A stretch of DNA of 64,000 bases, taken from contig NZ_BNEA01000015.1 in assembly GCF_016860525.1 (NCBI RefSeq), positions 4,216,001 through 4,280,000 of the forward strand, read 5' to 3'. This document shows, piece after piece, positions 41,904 to 50,764 of the stretch (its first letter is position 1; each line of letters opens with the position of its first letter). The DNA comes from Streptomyces rubradiris. Its GTDB lineage: Bacteria; Actinomycetota; Actinomycetes; Streptomycetales; Streptomycetaceae. The position numbers and the translations under genes are program-made. A model generated the notes under the pieces. It did not search any database and was not told where the DNA came from. It saw only the letters and a program-made list of their open reading frames with translations.

Positions 41904-42536
41904 TCAGAGGCGGGTGGCGATGGCTTCGGCCATCGGCGCGGGGACGCCGAGGCGGGCGCGGAGGGTCGGTGTGTCGATGGGGGCACCGGTACGGGCGTGA
42001 TGCTCGGCGGCGACCTTGCGGGCGTGGTCGACCAGGGCGGACGGAACGGGTACGGGTGTCGGTCGTGGCGGTGTCTCGATGGCGGGTGGGACAGGCGCTT
42101 CCGGTTCGGGGGCGGTTTCGGGCTCGTCCACCTGGTCCTCGGTGACTTCGGTGTCGGTGTCGGTGTTCGGTTTGGGTGCGGAGTGGGCGAGGAGGGTCCC
42201 GCCGAGGAAGGCGATGGCGGGCCAGCCCGCGACGAGGATGCGCAGCCAGGCGGGAACGTTGCCGAGGTCGAGGAGGCCGGCGGTGGCGACGTTGGCGCCG
42301 AGGGAGGCGGCGAGGGCGATGACGAACCAGCACCAGGCCGCGGCCTTGCCGTTACCGGAGCGCAGTCGACGCCAGGCGGCGACGAGCAACAGGTCGACGG
42401 ATACGGGATAGGCCCATGCTTTCCATCCGTCCTGTCCGGCCGCCACGGCGACATCGTGGAGGTGGGCGAAGGACAGCGCGGCGGCGATGAGCGCCTGGAC
42501 GAGCACCGCGTCGACGCGGGCCAGGTGGGCGCGCAT
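41904..42536 (-). CDS. spdB2: DUF2637 membrane protein (SpdB2-like spread protein)
   Basis: 210 aa. Four hydrophobic helices in the first ~115 residues (ALIAAALSFAHLHDVAVAAG, YPVSVDLLLVAAW, AWCWFVIALAASLGANVATA, ILVAGWPAIAFLGGTLLA), an acidic Thr/Glu/Pro linker, and a C-terminal helical domain ending LRARLGVPAPMAEAIATRL. DUF2637/SpdB2 proteins assist intramycelial spread of conjugative elements and are thought to work with TraB at septa. It lies 34 bp downstream of traB on the same strand. Confidence 0.85.
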   Translation of the reverse strand: MRAHLARVDAVLVQALIAAALSFAHLHDVAVAAGQDGWKAWAYPVSVDLLLVAAWRRLRSGNGKAAAWCWFVIALAASLGANVATAGLLDLGNVPAWLRILVAGWPAIAFLGGTLLAHSAPKPNTDTDTEVTEDQVDEPETAPEPEAPVPPAIETPPRPTPVPVPSALVDHARKVAAEHHARTGAPIDTPTLRARLGVPAPMAEAIATRL

Positions 42537-42570
42537 GATGCGGCTCCTTCCGGAGTCGGGCGGGGGTAGG

Positions 42571-43947
42571 TCAGTCGGTGACCGGGTGGGGCAGGACGAC
42601 GGGGGCCGCGTGCTCGACCGGACGCTCGGGCACGTCGGGGCGGAAGGGCTCCAGCGCGGGCAGGTCGGGCACCAGTCCGGCGGACGTGCGGCAGGTCTCG
42701 GCCGCGTCGGTGAGGGAGAGGTACGGCGTGCGGATGCGGGACCAGCCGCCGGAGGTGTCGCCCGCCACGGCCAGACCGGGCCGTTCGGGAGGGATGGAGC
42801 AGGCGGCCATGGCCGCTTCAGGGGCGATGTCGCCGAGGGCCATCTTGGCTGAGGCTTCGTCGTTGACGCGGTGGCAGACGCGGCCGGTGAGCTGGGCGCG
42901 GAGCATGGTGGCGCCCTTGCCGAGTTCGGCGCCGAAGCGCTGCCCGCAGACCTCCAGGTACATGCCGGCGGCGCGGCCGAGCTGGGCGAGCCGGATGAGC
43001 TGGGTGACCATTTCGTCGCGGCGTTCCTCGTCCTTCTTCGTGGCGACGAGGAAGAGTTCGGCCACCTCGTCCACGAACAGCACGACGGGCACGGGGCGCT
43101 CCTGCTCGGGCAGGCCCCAGATGTCAGAGGTGATCTCCTCGTCCGGGGTGCCGGGGGCGATGCCCTGCCGGGCCTTGATCAGGTCGTATCGGTCCTCCAT
43201 TTCCTTGACCAGTACGGGCAGCAGTTCGGCCGCCTGTTCCGGGTCGGTGGCCAGCGCGGAGAGCCGAGGTGCGAAGGGAGCCAGTTCGACGCCCCGCTTA
43301 CAGTCGATGCCGACCAGGGCGACGGGCTGAGGGGCGAGGCCGGCGATGAGGTGGCGCAGGTACATGGACTTGCCGGACAGGGTGGCGCCGAGGGTGAGCT
43401 GGTGGGGGATGGTGCGGTAGTCGCGTACGAACGGCGTGGCGTCTTCGCGCAGGGCGACCGGCACTTTGAGGAAGCCGTCCGCGATCTTGCGCGGCATGCG
43501 GACCCGCCGTAAGACGTCGTAACCGACGAGCCGCAGCTCGATGACACCCGGCTTGACCGGGGTGACGTAGACGGCGTGGACGCCCCAGGCGTGCCGCAGC
43601 CGTTCGGCCGAGGCGGCGAAGTCGGCGGGTTCCTGGCCAGGGGCCAGGCGGAGGCGTATCCGCAGCCCGGTCGTGGTGGGCCGGAGCAGGCCCCGGCGAG
43701 GCGGTACGGGCCGCACCTCACGCCGGGTCATGGCCTTGGCCGCGAGCACCCGGAGCCGGGACGGCGCCACGGTCAGGCCGCACGCCTCCATCACCGAGCC
43801 GTACGTGCTGAGCAGCCGGACCGTGGACACCGGGAGGCCGACCGTGGACCAGTACGCCGCCGGGTGCTTGGCCCGGGCGTAGGCGGCCCCGCCGCCGAGC
43901 GCGGCGACAGGACCACCCACTTCCAGAAGCGTCGTCAGGTCGGACAT
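42571..43947 (-). CDS. traB: TraB-type FtsK/SpoIIIE DNA translocase
   Basis: 458 aa. A short N-terminal membrane-associated part, then an FtsK-like motor: Walker A GATLSGKS (~190), Walker B VPVVLFVDEVAEL, and a downstream QLIRLAQLGRAAGMYLEVCG block. TraB alone moves double-stranded DNA between Streptomyces hyphae by binding clt repeats. ATG at 43947 overlaps the stop of the SCO3933-like gene (ATGA), so the two are coupled. All motor motifs look intact, unlike int and rep. Confidence 0.9.
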   Translation of the reverse strand: MSDLTTLLEVGGPVAALGGGAAYARAKHPAAYWSTVGLPVSTVRLLSTYGSVMEACGLTVAPSRLRVLAAKAMTRREVRPVPPRRGLLRPTTTGLRIRLRLAPGQEPADFAASAERLRHAWGVHAVYVTPVKPGVIELRLVGYDVLRRVRMPRKIADGFLKVPVALREDATPFVRDYRTIPHQLTLGATLSGKSMYLRHLIAGLAPQPVALVGIDCKRGVELAPFAPRLSALATDPEQAAELLPVLVKEMEDRYDLIKARQGIAPGTPDEEITSDIWGLPEQERPVPVVLFVDEVAELFLVATKKDEERRDEMVTQLIRLAQLGRAAGMYLEVCGQRFGAELGKGATMLRAQLTGRVCHRVNDEASAKMALGDIAPEAAMAACSIPPERPGLAVAGDTSGGWSRIRTPYLSLTDAAETCRTSAGLVPDLPALEPFRPDVPERPVEHAAPVVLPHPVTD

Positions 43948-44303
43948 CAGGCAGCGGCCCCGGTGACGACCGGGAAGGCGGCGGGGGTGACGGCGGCGGC
44001 GCGGTAGGCGATGCCGTGGCGCTGCTGGCCGTTGAAGACGGACTCCCACGGCCGGGCGACCAGGCCCGGCAGCGAGACCGGTGCCCCCAGCGTCAGCCCC
44101 TCGGAGATGCCGCCCTCCGGGACGGTGACCTTGATGAGCGAGGACTCGCCGTCCTCGATGTAGACGACGCCGATGGTCATCAGCGCCTCACCGCTGTTGG
44201 CGTCCTTGGCGATCTCGCCCGACTGCCGGTCGCGGATTTTCGGCTCAGGTGCCTCGGTGAGCAGGATCGTGGCGCCAGAGGTCTCCACGCGGATGGTGCG
44301 CAA
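43947..44303 (-). CDS. SCO3933-like AICE regulatory/accessory protein
   Basis: 118 aa. TTG at 44303 has AGGAG 6 bp upstream. The sequence is beta-rich: GATILLTEAPEPKIRDRQSG, then LMTIGVVYIEDGESSLIKVT, then LGAPVSLPGLVARPWES. It belongs to the small protein family that precedes traB in pSAM2-like elements; its biochemical role is not established to my knowledge. The promoter upstream contains two KorSA-type sites. Confidence 0.75.
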   Translation of the reverse strand: MRTIRVETSGATILLTEAPEPKIRDRQSGEIAKDANSGEALMTIGVVYIEDGESSLIKVTVPEGGISEGLTLGAPVSLPGLVARPWESVFNGQQRHGIAYRAAAVTPAAFPVVTGAAA

Positions 44304-44314
44304 GACATACTCCT

Positions 44315-44333
44315 ATCTACTCGTCTATACAAG
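44315..44333. promoter_or_regulatory. KorSA-type operator, site b
   Basis: TCTACTCGTCTATACAAGA, 12 bp upstream of the TTG start of the SCO3933-like/traB unit; ideally placed to repress transfer genes. Confidence 0.65.
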
Positions 44334-44392
44334 ATGGGTCCTGCGAATCCCTTGATCGGGATCGCGGAATCACCTTGCCACACAACTCGCCC

Positions 44393-44408
44393 ACTCGTCT
44401 ATACGAGT
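44393..44408. promoter_or_regulatory. KorSA-type operator, site c
   Basis: ACTCGTCTATACGAGT, the best dyad of the set, in the gap between the SCO3933-like gene and the end of the GntR gene, about 90 bp before the transfer-unit start. Confidence 0.65.
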
Positions 44409-44470
44409 AAGCGTGTTGGGGTGTACGAGTTCGGGAGAACGTCCCCGCGCACCACCGCAAATCGTGACGA

Positions 44471-45259
44471 TCAGGTCGCCGGAAGCTGGTACGAGAGGAC
44501 GTACGCGTCCGCCGCCATCACCGTGTCACAGACCTCCACGGCCCGCCCCTCGGTGTCGAAGGCGGTCCGGATGAGGTGGATGACCGGGACACCGGCGGCC
44601 AGCCGCAGCGTCTTCACCTCGGCGGGCGAGGGCATCCGGGCGCGGATCTCCTCGTCGAAGTGGTCGAGGCGGTGGCCCAGCTCCTCCAGGCGGGCATAGA
44701 TGCCGCCGGGGCCGGGGTTGGGTTCGGCGATGGGGGTCCCGCGGGCGATGTCGAGGGGGAGGTAAGAGGTGGCGAACTCGACCGGCCGCCCGTCGAGCAG
44801 GTACCGGCGCCGTCGGGCCAGGACTCGCCGCACGGAGCCGAGCCGGGTGGAGATGTCCTGGCTGGCCTTCTCCTCCTTGACCTCCAGGCTGTCCACCTGG
44901 GGGTGGCCGCCGGCCGCGTCGGCCTCCACGATGAACGCGGACTTGCCCTGTTCCCGGTGACGGCGGGCGAAGCGGTCGGAGGCGAGGCGCCTGACGGGCG
45001 GTCGTGGCCGTACGAAGACTCCCCGGCCGTGCTCGGCGTGGACCAGGCCCTCGCCCTGGAGGATGGAGAAGGCGTTGCGGACCGTCATCCGGGACACCCC
45101 GAAGTGGTCCACGAGGTCGGCTTCGGAGGGCAGCTTCTCGCCCTCGCGGAATCGCCCACGGTCGATGGCCTCGCGCAGCTGGTCGGCGATCTGCCTGAAG
45201 ACCGCACGATCGCTCGTGGGGTCGAGATCACCGAGGAGGCCCGAAGAAAGAGGGCTCAC
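44471..45259 (-). CDS. korSA: GntR/HutC-family repressor (KorSA-like)
   Basis: 262 aa. wHTH: AVFRQIADQLREAIDRGRFR, LPSEADLVDHFGVSRMTVRN, GLVHAEHGRGVFV (residues 18-85), then a UTRA effector domain (about 105-255). In pSAM2, KorSA represses pra and its own gene and keeps the element integrated. GTG at 45259 has AAGGAG upstream and operator site d lies in the promoter shared with the divergent NUDIX gene, fitting autoregulation. Confidence 0.88.
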   Translation of the reverse strand: MSPLSSGLLGDLDPTSDRAVFRQIADQLREAIDRGRFREGEKLPSEADLVDHFGVSRMTVRNAFSILQGEGLVHAEHGRGVFVRPRPPVRRLASDRFARRHREQGKSAFIVEADAAGGHPQVDSLEVKEEKASQDISTRLGSVRRVLARRRRYLLDGRPVEFATSYLPLDIARGTPIAEPNPGPGGIYARLEELGHRLDHFDEEIRARMPSPAEVKTLRLAAGVPVIHLIRTAFDTEGRAVEVCDTVMAADAYVLSYQLPAT

Positions 45260-45275
45260 GTGAGTACTCCTTTAG

Positions 45276-45290
45276 GTATCTAGACGAGTG
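45276..45290. promoter_or_regulatory. KorSA-type operator, site d
   Basis: Complement reads CACTCGTCTAGATAC; located in the 85-bp divergent promoter of the korSA-like and pif-like genes. Confidence 0.62.
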
Positions 45291-45344
45291 GGCGAGTGCT
45301 GTTGCTACGGTGGAGAGCCTAGCCAGCCGAGAGGGCCGAGGAAC

Positions 45345-45776
45345 GTGAGCACTGAACGCCCGCACTCCGTGAGCGTCGCCGGGGTCGTCGTGGACGACCA
45401 GGGCCGGGCCCTCCTGATCCAGCGCCGCGACAACGGTCACTGGGAGCCGCCGGGCGGTGTCCTCGAACGCGAGGAGACCATCCCGGAAGCCCTCCAGCGG
45501 GAAGTCCTCGAAGAGACCGGCATCAAGATCGCCCTTCCGGCGACCCTGACCGGCGTCTACAAGAACATGAAGGGCCTGATCGTCTCGCTGGTCTTCCGCT
45601 GCGAAGCCGCCGACGGTGTGCCCACCACCGGTGACGAGACCCGCGCACTGCGCTGGGCCACCCGCGAAGAGGTCACCGAGCTTGCCGACGAGGCGTACGC
45701 GATACGCGTCCTTGACGCACTCGACGCTACGGCCCCGCCGGCCGTTCGCGCCCACGATGGCGTGAAACTCGTCTAG
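45345..45776 (+). CDS. pif: NUDIX protein, Pif-like (conjugal immunity) by position
   Basis: 143 aa. Nudix box GGVLEREETIPEALQREVLE then ETG (~40-62) is complete. In pSAM2 the Pif immunity factor contains a Nudix motif and prevents redundant transfer between cells that both carry the element; the same place beside korSA suggests the same role. GTG at 45345 has GAGGAA upstream. It is only generally similar to the NUDIX protein at 19303. Confidence 0.8.
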   Translation: MSTERPHSVSVAGVVVDDQGRALLIQRRDNGHWEPPGGVLEREETIPEALQREVLEETGIKIALPATLTGVYKNMKGLIVSLVFRCEAADGVPTTGDETRALRWATREEVTELADEAYAIRVLDALDATAPPAVRAHDGVKLV

Positions 45777-45822
45777 CCCGAACCCGCTGCACATGGCGGC
45801 CTACCAGCACGAAGGAACTTGT

Positions 45823-46251
45823 ATGCACGAGTATACGAGTACAGCCCGGGTCTGGGGGCTGAGTTGCCCAGGATTCCCGGAAGAAGTGAGCCGGGCCCGC
45901 CGCTGGACCCGCGACATCCTGCGCGACTCCCCTCTGGCCGACGACGCCGAGCTGATCGTGAGCGAGCTGAGCACGAACGCGATCCGCCACACGGCCAGCG
46001 GCTGGGAGCCCGGCAGCTTCCACCTGGCCGTAGCGGTCTCGGCCCAAGTGGTCGCGGTCTCGGTCACGGACGATGGCGGCGCGGCCACGGCCCCGAAGGT
46101 CGAGCACCAGGACCAGGACGCCGAGCACGGCCGGGGCTTGGGCATGGTCAGCGCCCTCGCCCATCGGGTCGTCGTCCACGACACCGACCAGGGCCACACG
46201 GTCACCGCCGAGCTATACGCCGACGCACGGCTGGGAGGCCGACGATGCTGA
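45823..46251 (+). CDS. ATP-binding protein HATPase_c_2 of the AICE
   Basis: 142 aa. GHKL ATPase of the RsbW type: N-box LIVSELSTNAIRHTASG, G1 SVTDDGGAA, G2 HGRGLGMVSALA. ATG at 45823 has GAAGGAAC upstream; an in-frame ATG ten codons earlier is less supported. Operator site e covers the first codons, so expression is probably held off by the KorSA-like repressor. It could titrate a host sigma or anti-sigma factor when the element is active. Confidence 0.82.
   Translation: MHEYTSTARVWGLSCPGFPEEVSRARRWTRDILRDSPLADDAELIVSELSTNAIRHTASGWEPGSFHLAVAVSAQVVAVSVTDDGGAATAPKVEHQDQDAEHGRGLGMVSALAHRVVVHDTDQGHTVTAELYADARLGGRRC
45826..45842. promoter_or_regulatory. KorSA-type operator, site e
   Basis: CACGAGTATACGAGTAC lies within codons 2-7 of the ATPase gene. 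A site inside the coding start suggests a roadblock or a promoter very close to the start codon. Confidence 0.55.
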
Positions 46252-46628
46252 TGAAGCTGCCCCGGTGGGGGTTCTGGTGCGAGTGCTGGACGGAGAGCCT
46301 GACCGAACAGGGCCCGCCGGCACTGGTGGCATCGTTCGACGCCTACTCCGCTCCACAAGCGGACCGTTGGGTAGCGGTCGCCCTCGAAACGATTTTCCCG
46401 GCACTGGACGCGGACGCCTCCAGTGCAGCGTGGGAGTGGATGTATGACGGCAGGATCGACACCCGACGAGCCCTGCTGCGGGCCGAGCCTTGCACGGTGT
46501 CACTGACCCACGCCGGCACCCGCATCACCTGGACGATCCGGCCGGCGTTCTTCCTGCCCCTCGCGCACCGCCAGGGCACCGAACTCCCAGCATGCGCACA
46601 CGACTTCACGCCCCGCTCGACAGACTGA
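46245..46628 (+). CDS. Hypothetical protein (127 aa) coupled to the AICE ATPase gene
   Basis: Starts MLMKLPRWGFWCECWTESLT; rich in Trp, with FDAYSAPQADRWVAVALETI and a C-terminal ITWTIRPAFFLPLAHRQG. ATG at 46245 overlaps the ATPase stop and has GGGAGG 5 bp upstream. No family recognised. This type of small gene is frequent after the ATPase in Streptomyces elements. Confidence 0.7.
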   Translation: MLMKLPRWGFWCECWTESLTEQGPPALVASFDAYSAPQADRWVAVALETIFPALDADASSAAWEWMYDGRIDTRRALLRAEPCTVSLTHAGTRITWTIRPAFFLPLAHRQGTELPACAHDFTPRSTD

Positions 46629-46679
46629 GTTACAACTTTCTCTACTGGTTCAAGGCGGCTCGCTCCGCTCACCGCGCGC

Positions 46680-46700
46680 GGCCCGGCCCCCGGCCGGGCC
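46680..46700. terminator. GC hairpin after the 127-aa gene
   Basis: GGCCCGGCC-CCC-GGCCGGGCC, perfect 9-bp arms, ~50 bp past the stop at 46628. It separates backbone from cargo. The stretch 46629-46852 contains no convincing gene; a transfer locus (clt) could lie here but I cannot identify its repeats. Confidence 0.6.
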
Positions 46701-46852
46701 TGCGCTCCTGTCTCCGCCCCGCTCCAGCCCGGCCGGTGCCCGCGCCGCGAGCACACCAATCAGCCGCTTGCCGCCAGAGAAGGGGTACGTCGTGGCTGGG
46801 GCGGTCGGCTCCGCGGCTTTAGGCAGCCACTTTGGCGCGAGCCTCGAAGATC

Positions 46853-47068
46853 ATGGCCCCAGCGTCGTGCTTTACCGGGCAGGTCCACAGACTGCCCGAC
46901 GCGCCGGAAGCTTACGGGGCCATGATCACTCGCGCCAAAGCAGCTCCAGCCCAAAGCCGCTGCACCGACCGCTTGCGCCGACTTGCTGAAGAATTCCCCG
47001 GACTAGCACCTGGCCTTGACCTTATCCTCATTGGTGGCCGAGCCACGAAGACACGGGGTGCTCAATGA
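46853..47068 (+). CDS. Possible small protein (71 aa) coupled to the nuclease-like gene
   Basis: Reads MAPASCFTGQVHRLPDAPEA and ends GLDLILIGGRATKTRGAQ. Its TGA overlaps the ATG of the next gene, suggesting coupling, but no strong ribosome site precedes the ATG. It could be an antitoxin-like or accessory partner, or a chance frame. Confidence 0.35.
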   Translation: MAPASCFTGQVHRLPDAPEAYGAMITRAKAAPAQSRCTDRLRRLAEEFPGLAPGLDLILIGGRATKTRGAQ

Positions 47069-48042
47069 AACCAACCGATGAGCCTGACGCGCCAGCCTGG
47101 GGACAGCTCAGAGATGGCCTTACACTTGACGCACTGCAGGAAGCTGTAGAGAAGTCCGGCTACCCCCTCCAAAGCACGATATTCCAACTGCTTGAGCAAG
47201 ATTTCAGGGTGCAGCAAGAATGGGGGTTCAGGGACCGACTATCAGGAGAAATGCGTTCAATCGATCTAGTGGCTAGACGGGAACTAGAACACACTCCTCC
47301 CCAGGAGTCTCGCATTCGACCGACACTCACGGTGATGATCGAATGCAAGCAGTCGAACCTTCCCTACGTTTTCTTCTCGACCAGTCCAGCACCCTGGAAA
47401 CTCGATCTGCCCACCATCTGCGGTCTAGGCATTAAAGAGGTCGTCGTCACGACAGACGATAACCCTTCTTCTTGGCATTTCTCCGTATCGGAGGCACTTG
47501 ACCTCACCCTGCACCCATTCCACAAAGTTGAGGGTTTCTCTATTGTCAGCAAGTGCGCAAGGAAGGGTCCACGTCTCGAACTATCGGGAATTGACGCATA
47601 CAACGGCATAGTAATGCCACTGATTAGTGCCGCGACCCACTTCATCGAAGCTTCGCGACCGCCGACAACCGCCCATTGGTTCGATGCCTACCTAGTATGC
47701 GCAGTAGCTGTTGTGGATGCACCCATGATAGTTGCGACGAACAACTCATCCGGCGTAAAACTTGAAGCGAGACCATGGTGCAGGCTATTCCGGCATGAAC
47801 CGAAGGATCTTGGTGAGTTTTTAGGAGAAGCCGGAAGGCATCTTGCGGTCGACGTGGTCCACAAGGACTTCGCCGCTCAATATTTCACCGATCATTTGCT
47901 GCCATTCGCGGAATACTTCCGCGAGGGGGCTTTAAGGAACCATGAAGTTCTAGCCACGGGCGAAGGCTTCATTGAAGGTCATGAATTCAATCCTGAAAGC
48001 CTTAGGGACTTCCTGAAGCCCAAGGCAGGTCACGGCTCTTAA
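47065..48042 (+). CDS. Putative PD-(D/E)XK nuclease-fold protein (cargo)
   Basis: 325 aa, clearly AT-richer than the element backbone. SIDLVARRELEHT followed ~20 residues later by LTVMIECKQSNLPYVFFSTS gives a D...ExK arrangement typical of restriction-endonuclease-like folds (about 70-120). The rest is alpha/beta with no known domain. ATG at 47065 overlaps the end of a possible 71-aa gene. The fold, composition and place at the cargo end of a conjugative element fit a defence function, but the sequence does not prove it. Confidence 0.7.
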   Translation: MKPTDEPDAPAWGQLRDGLTLDALQEAVEKSGYPLQSTIFQLLEQDFRVQQEWGFRDRLSGEMRSIDLVARRELEHTPPQESRIRPTLTVMIECKQSNLPYVFFSTSPAPWKLDLPTICGLGIKEVVVTTDDNPSSWHFSVSEALDLTLHPFHKVEGFSIVSKCARKGPRLELSGIDAYNGIVMPLISAATHFIEASRPPTTAHWFDAYLVCAVAVVDAPMIVATNNSSGVKLEARPWCRLFRHEPKDLGEFLGEAGRHLAVDVVHKDFAAQYFTDHLLPFAEYFREGALRNHEVLATGEGFIEGHEFNPESLRDFLKPKAGHGS

Positions 48043-48890
48043 AGTTGACCAGAGAAGCTGCCACTGGAGTTGTAAGCGATCGCTGGGCCCTGTTGCATGC
48101 CGTTAGCAGTGCACAGCGATTAGCAGGCACAGCGATCGAACTCCACAGCACGTCTTAGCACGTATGCAGCCATGCCCGATCCGGCTGCCGGAACCGACCA
48201 GGCCGCCTATCGGCGGCCGTGATCCAGCACGAGAGGCCGGCCTGGCATCAGGCGATGCCAGATGTCGGCGAATGACGGCGGCCTTAAGCGGAAGCTGTGG
48301 CCGACGGCAGTGCCGACAGCACTGACGGCTACGGTGGCGGACGGCAGCACCTTGTTCCCCGACCACTGGCGGCGACACGGGCGGCCCGAACAAGATGCCA
48401 GGGTCGCAGGAGCCATGCACGCGCGCACGCGCTTTATTTGATCAGCGTGACCGTCTCTCGCCACCACCAACTTCGCGGGATAGCGGTGGGCGGGCGGCTG
48501 CTGACGGCGGGCCGACGCGCAGTGCAGGGCCGTCCCTGGGCCGTCCGAGGTCACCCAACGCCAACCGACAACGACAGAAGCCCACGGCATCCGAGCTGGT
48601 CGGAGCCCTGGGCTTCGTCAGCCTCGCTGGTGAGCGAGACAAGTGATCAGTAGACCGGCTACTGAGAGAGCTGCTGCCCAAGATCTACCGCGTGGCTGCT
48701 CAGCCGACGCCCCTTGACCCTCGCAGCAGCAGCGAAGTACAGCAACCTCACCGTCCCGCGCCACCCATCGGTGCCCCCAGCCATCCGCCGCACCAGCCCA
48801 GGAGACCTCGGCAACCACCATGCCCATAGTTCGCATCAAGGGGATAGGTCGGCAGAAGTGCCTTCACTCGGTCATAGGACTCCGGTGACC
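48043..48890. other. Intergenic/decayed region of AICE cargo
   Basis: About 850 bp between the convergent nuclease-like and winged-helix-like genes. Short ORFs on both strands overlap without coherent composition. It contains the internal arm-type repeat at 48727-48746. No RNA gene recognised. Confidence 0.45.
48727..48746. repeat. Internal arm-type repeat copy
   Basis: CAGCAGCGAAGTACAGCAAC, identical to 38332-38351 next to attL. Its presence 2.3 kb inside attR suggests a former element end or a duplicated end. Confidence 0.6.
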
Positions 48891-49874
48891 TTACGAGATA
48901 TCCAGGCCGGGAATTTCGTAGTGCGGGTCAGGAAGTGACACACCCCATCTAGCGAGTGCGTCGTTAATTTCCTTGGCCAGCCGCAAAGAGGTATCGCGGC
49001 GAAGATGAGGATTTAGCCCCCCATCGCGTGACGCATCATAATCGGGCATGAAAGGCCAGAGGTCAACTTTCCTGGGATCGATGCCCAGCAATGAGCACAC
49101 ATGCCTCAACCCAGAGTCCACGTGGCCACCTTTGCCTCGCTCGGCAGCGAGTCTTCCGCAGAGATCCATGAGGGCATACCCCTTGGGTGACACTTCATAA
49201 ATGGTTCCCGATTTTCGAGGATCCGGGCTTCGGACGATGAATCCCGTAAGGTTCAGACGGATGATCCTCTCCTTTACCGGAGCGACCCCGACGCCCATCC
49301 GCTTTCCGAGCTTCGTGTAGTTATCAAAGCCAGATGCTTCGACTTGCGCCAATACGGAGAGACTGAGGCCACACATTCCACTCCACGTTGCAAAGGAAGC
49401 CACATCACTCTCAGTGATGCCACCAAGAACGACTGCAAGCAGGAGATCACGGGACAACGAGTTTTCAAGATCCGAGTAAACTAGACTCCTATGACTCTCC
49501 GAGTCAGCGTCAAAGTCTTCTGGAACCCAGAATACGCGCAGCCGGTCAAGCCTGTCCGCCAGCCCGGCTTTTTTATAGTCGGAGATAGCCTCGTACAGCA
49601 CCGCCTTATTCTTCATGGTAGTGCGGGCAACATAGACGAGAATATCTGATTCCGCTTCAGAAAGCAGCATTCTGATATCTTTGTCGATACCCTCGTTATG
49701 CTTCCAGAGCGTCTGCCCCGAAACAGCCCTCTTCCAATTGGTGGCGAGATCGCAAGCGAAATCAAAACGTTTACGATCCGCCTCTTTGTATGCGTAAAGA
49801 CGAGACTCCGATGTATTCTCAAGAATTTGCAGAACTGCATCGGAAAGAAAAGCGTGCTCGGCCGACTCCGCCAC
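48891..49874 (-). CDS. Hypothetical protein with winged-helix-like C-terminal part (cargo)
   Basis: 327 aa, AT-richer than neighbours. The N-terminal part (1-125; RKRFDFACDLATNWKRAVSG, ESDILVYVARTTMKNKAV) looks alpha/beta and might be a nuclease or sensor fold, though no complete motif is seen. The C-terminal part (about 165-240; YTKLGKRMGVGVAPVKERII, LNLTGFIVRSPDPR, EVSPKGYALMD) reads like a winged helix. GTG at 49874 follows GGGAGGGGC. It may be a second defence-type cargo gene or a regulator of the facing nuclease-like gene. Confidence 0.7.
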   Translation of the reverse strand: MAESAEHAFLSDAVLQILENTSESRLYAYKEADRKRFDFACDLATNWKRAVSGQTLWKHNEGIDKDIRMLLSEAESDILVYVARTTMKNKAVLYEAISDYKKAGLADRLDRLRVFWVPEDFDADSESHRSLVYSDLENSLSRDLLLAVVLGGITESDVASFATWSGMCGLSLSVLAQVEASGFDNYTKLGKRMGVGVAPVKERIIRLNLTGFIVRSPDPRKSGTIYEVSPKGYALMDLCGRLAAERGKGGHVDSGLRHVCSLLGIDPRKVDLWPFMPDYDASRDGGLNPHLRRDTSLRLAKEINDALARWGVSLPDPHYEIPGLDIS

Positions 49875-50764
49875 TTTGCCCCTCCCAGGTTGCCGCCGTC
49901 AGTTGGATGGTACGAGGCGCCACTGACAGATGGGCTTGGGAGGTGAGCCGACGTGGAAGCCCTTCACGGCCGGTGCACATTCGCTGCGCCGCTCCCCATC
50001 AGTCGAATACGTGTCGACGTTGCCGATCAGCGACTCAAAGGCGAGCACTCCCCCGCAGGTCAGAGCCGTACCGCCGCCGAAGCGCTCGGGGTCCTTCTAA
50101 GCGCCTGCATGCAGGGGTGCCCGCCGTCAGCGAAGCGGTCATGCCATAGGCGTGCCAGATCGTGGGGGGGACCACGGGGAACACGGGGGATGCAAAGGAC
50201 GTGCCGCCGGTCGGCGACAGCCTTCCGCAGCAGGCCAGCCCGGCAACGAGCCCTGGACCACATCAGCTTCCCAAGCTGAGGGCTCCCACCATCGTCACGG
50301 GCCGGCCGTCGCGACTTGCTCTGGCCGACGACGGGGACAGCGTGGATGAGGCCGGTGGGGGCAACGAGACACACGCGCGCCTGGTCGGTCGGCGAACCCA
50401 CCGTTGTAGCTGACCTTCGGTGGCTGAGGTCAGAACCACGCTTCAACCTGGCCTCACGCCGATATTCAGCCATTCTATTGCTGTCACGCCTGGTGACGGC
50501 CAGCGCAAAAACGGACGTTCTTGCCATGGCGTATGCGGATCAGGCATATGGCGTGCGGATTCCGCATAGGCAGAGGCTACGCAGAGTGCTCATGTTAAAT
50601 GACTTGACATCCGAGAGTGATTGGTGGGCTGTTCGCGGAGGGATTTCAACGGTCGATCCCCTGCTACGTTCGCGTTCGCAGCGAAGAGCGCCCACCGGTA
50701 CCACCCCAGCTTGCCGGCGCGGACAGTACCGATGGGCTTCAAACCCAACTTGAAGGGTTCAGTG
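49875..50764. other. Gene-poor stretch near AICE right end
   Basis: About 890 bp. Contains the conserved stretch at 50366-50432 shared with the tRNA-Ser island and only fragmentary ORFs. No promoter or RNA could be named. Confidence 0.45.
50366..50432. repeat. Conserved stretch shared with the tRNA-Ser island (copy 2)
   Basis: Aligns with 16324-16390, sharing GAGACACACG, CGGCGAACCCACCGT-like and TTCGGTGGCT blocks. See copy 1. Confidence 0.55.

Noticed and set aside
48207-48653. Short ORFs on both strands between the cargo genes
   Set aside because: No ribosome sites, mutual overlap and mixed composition.
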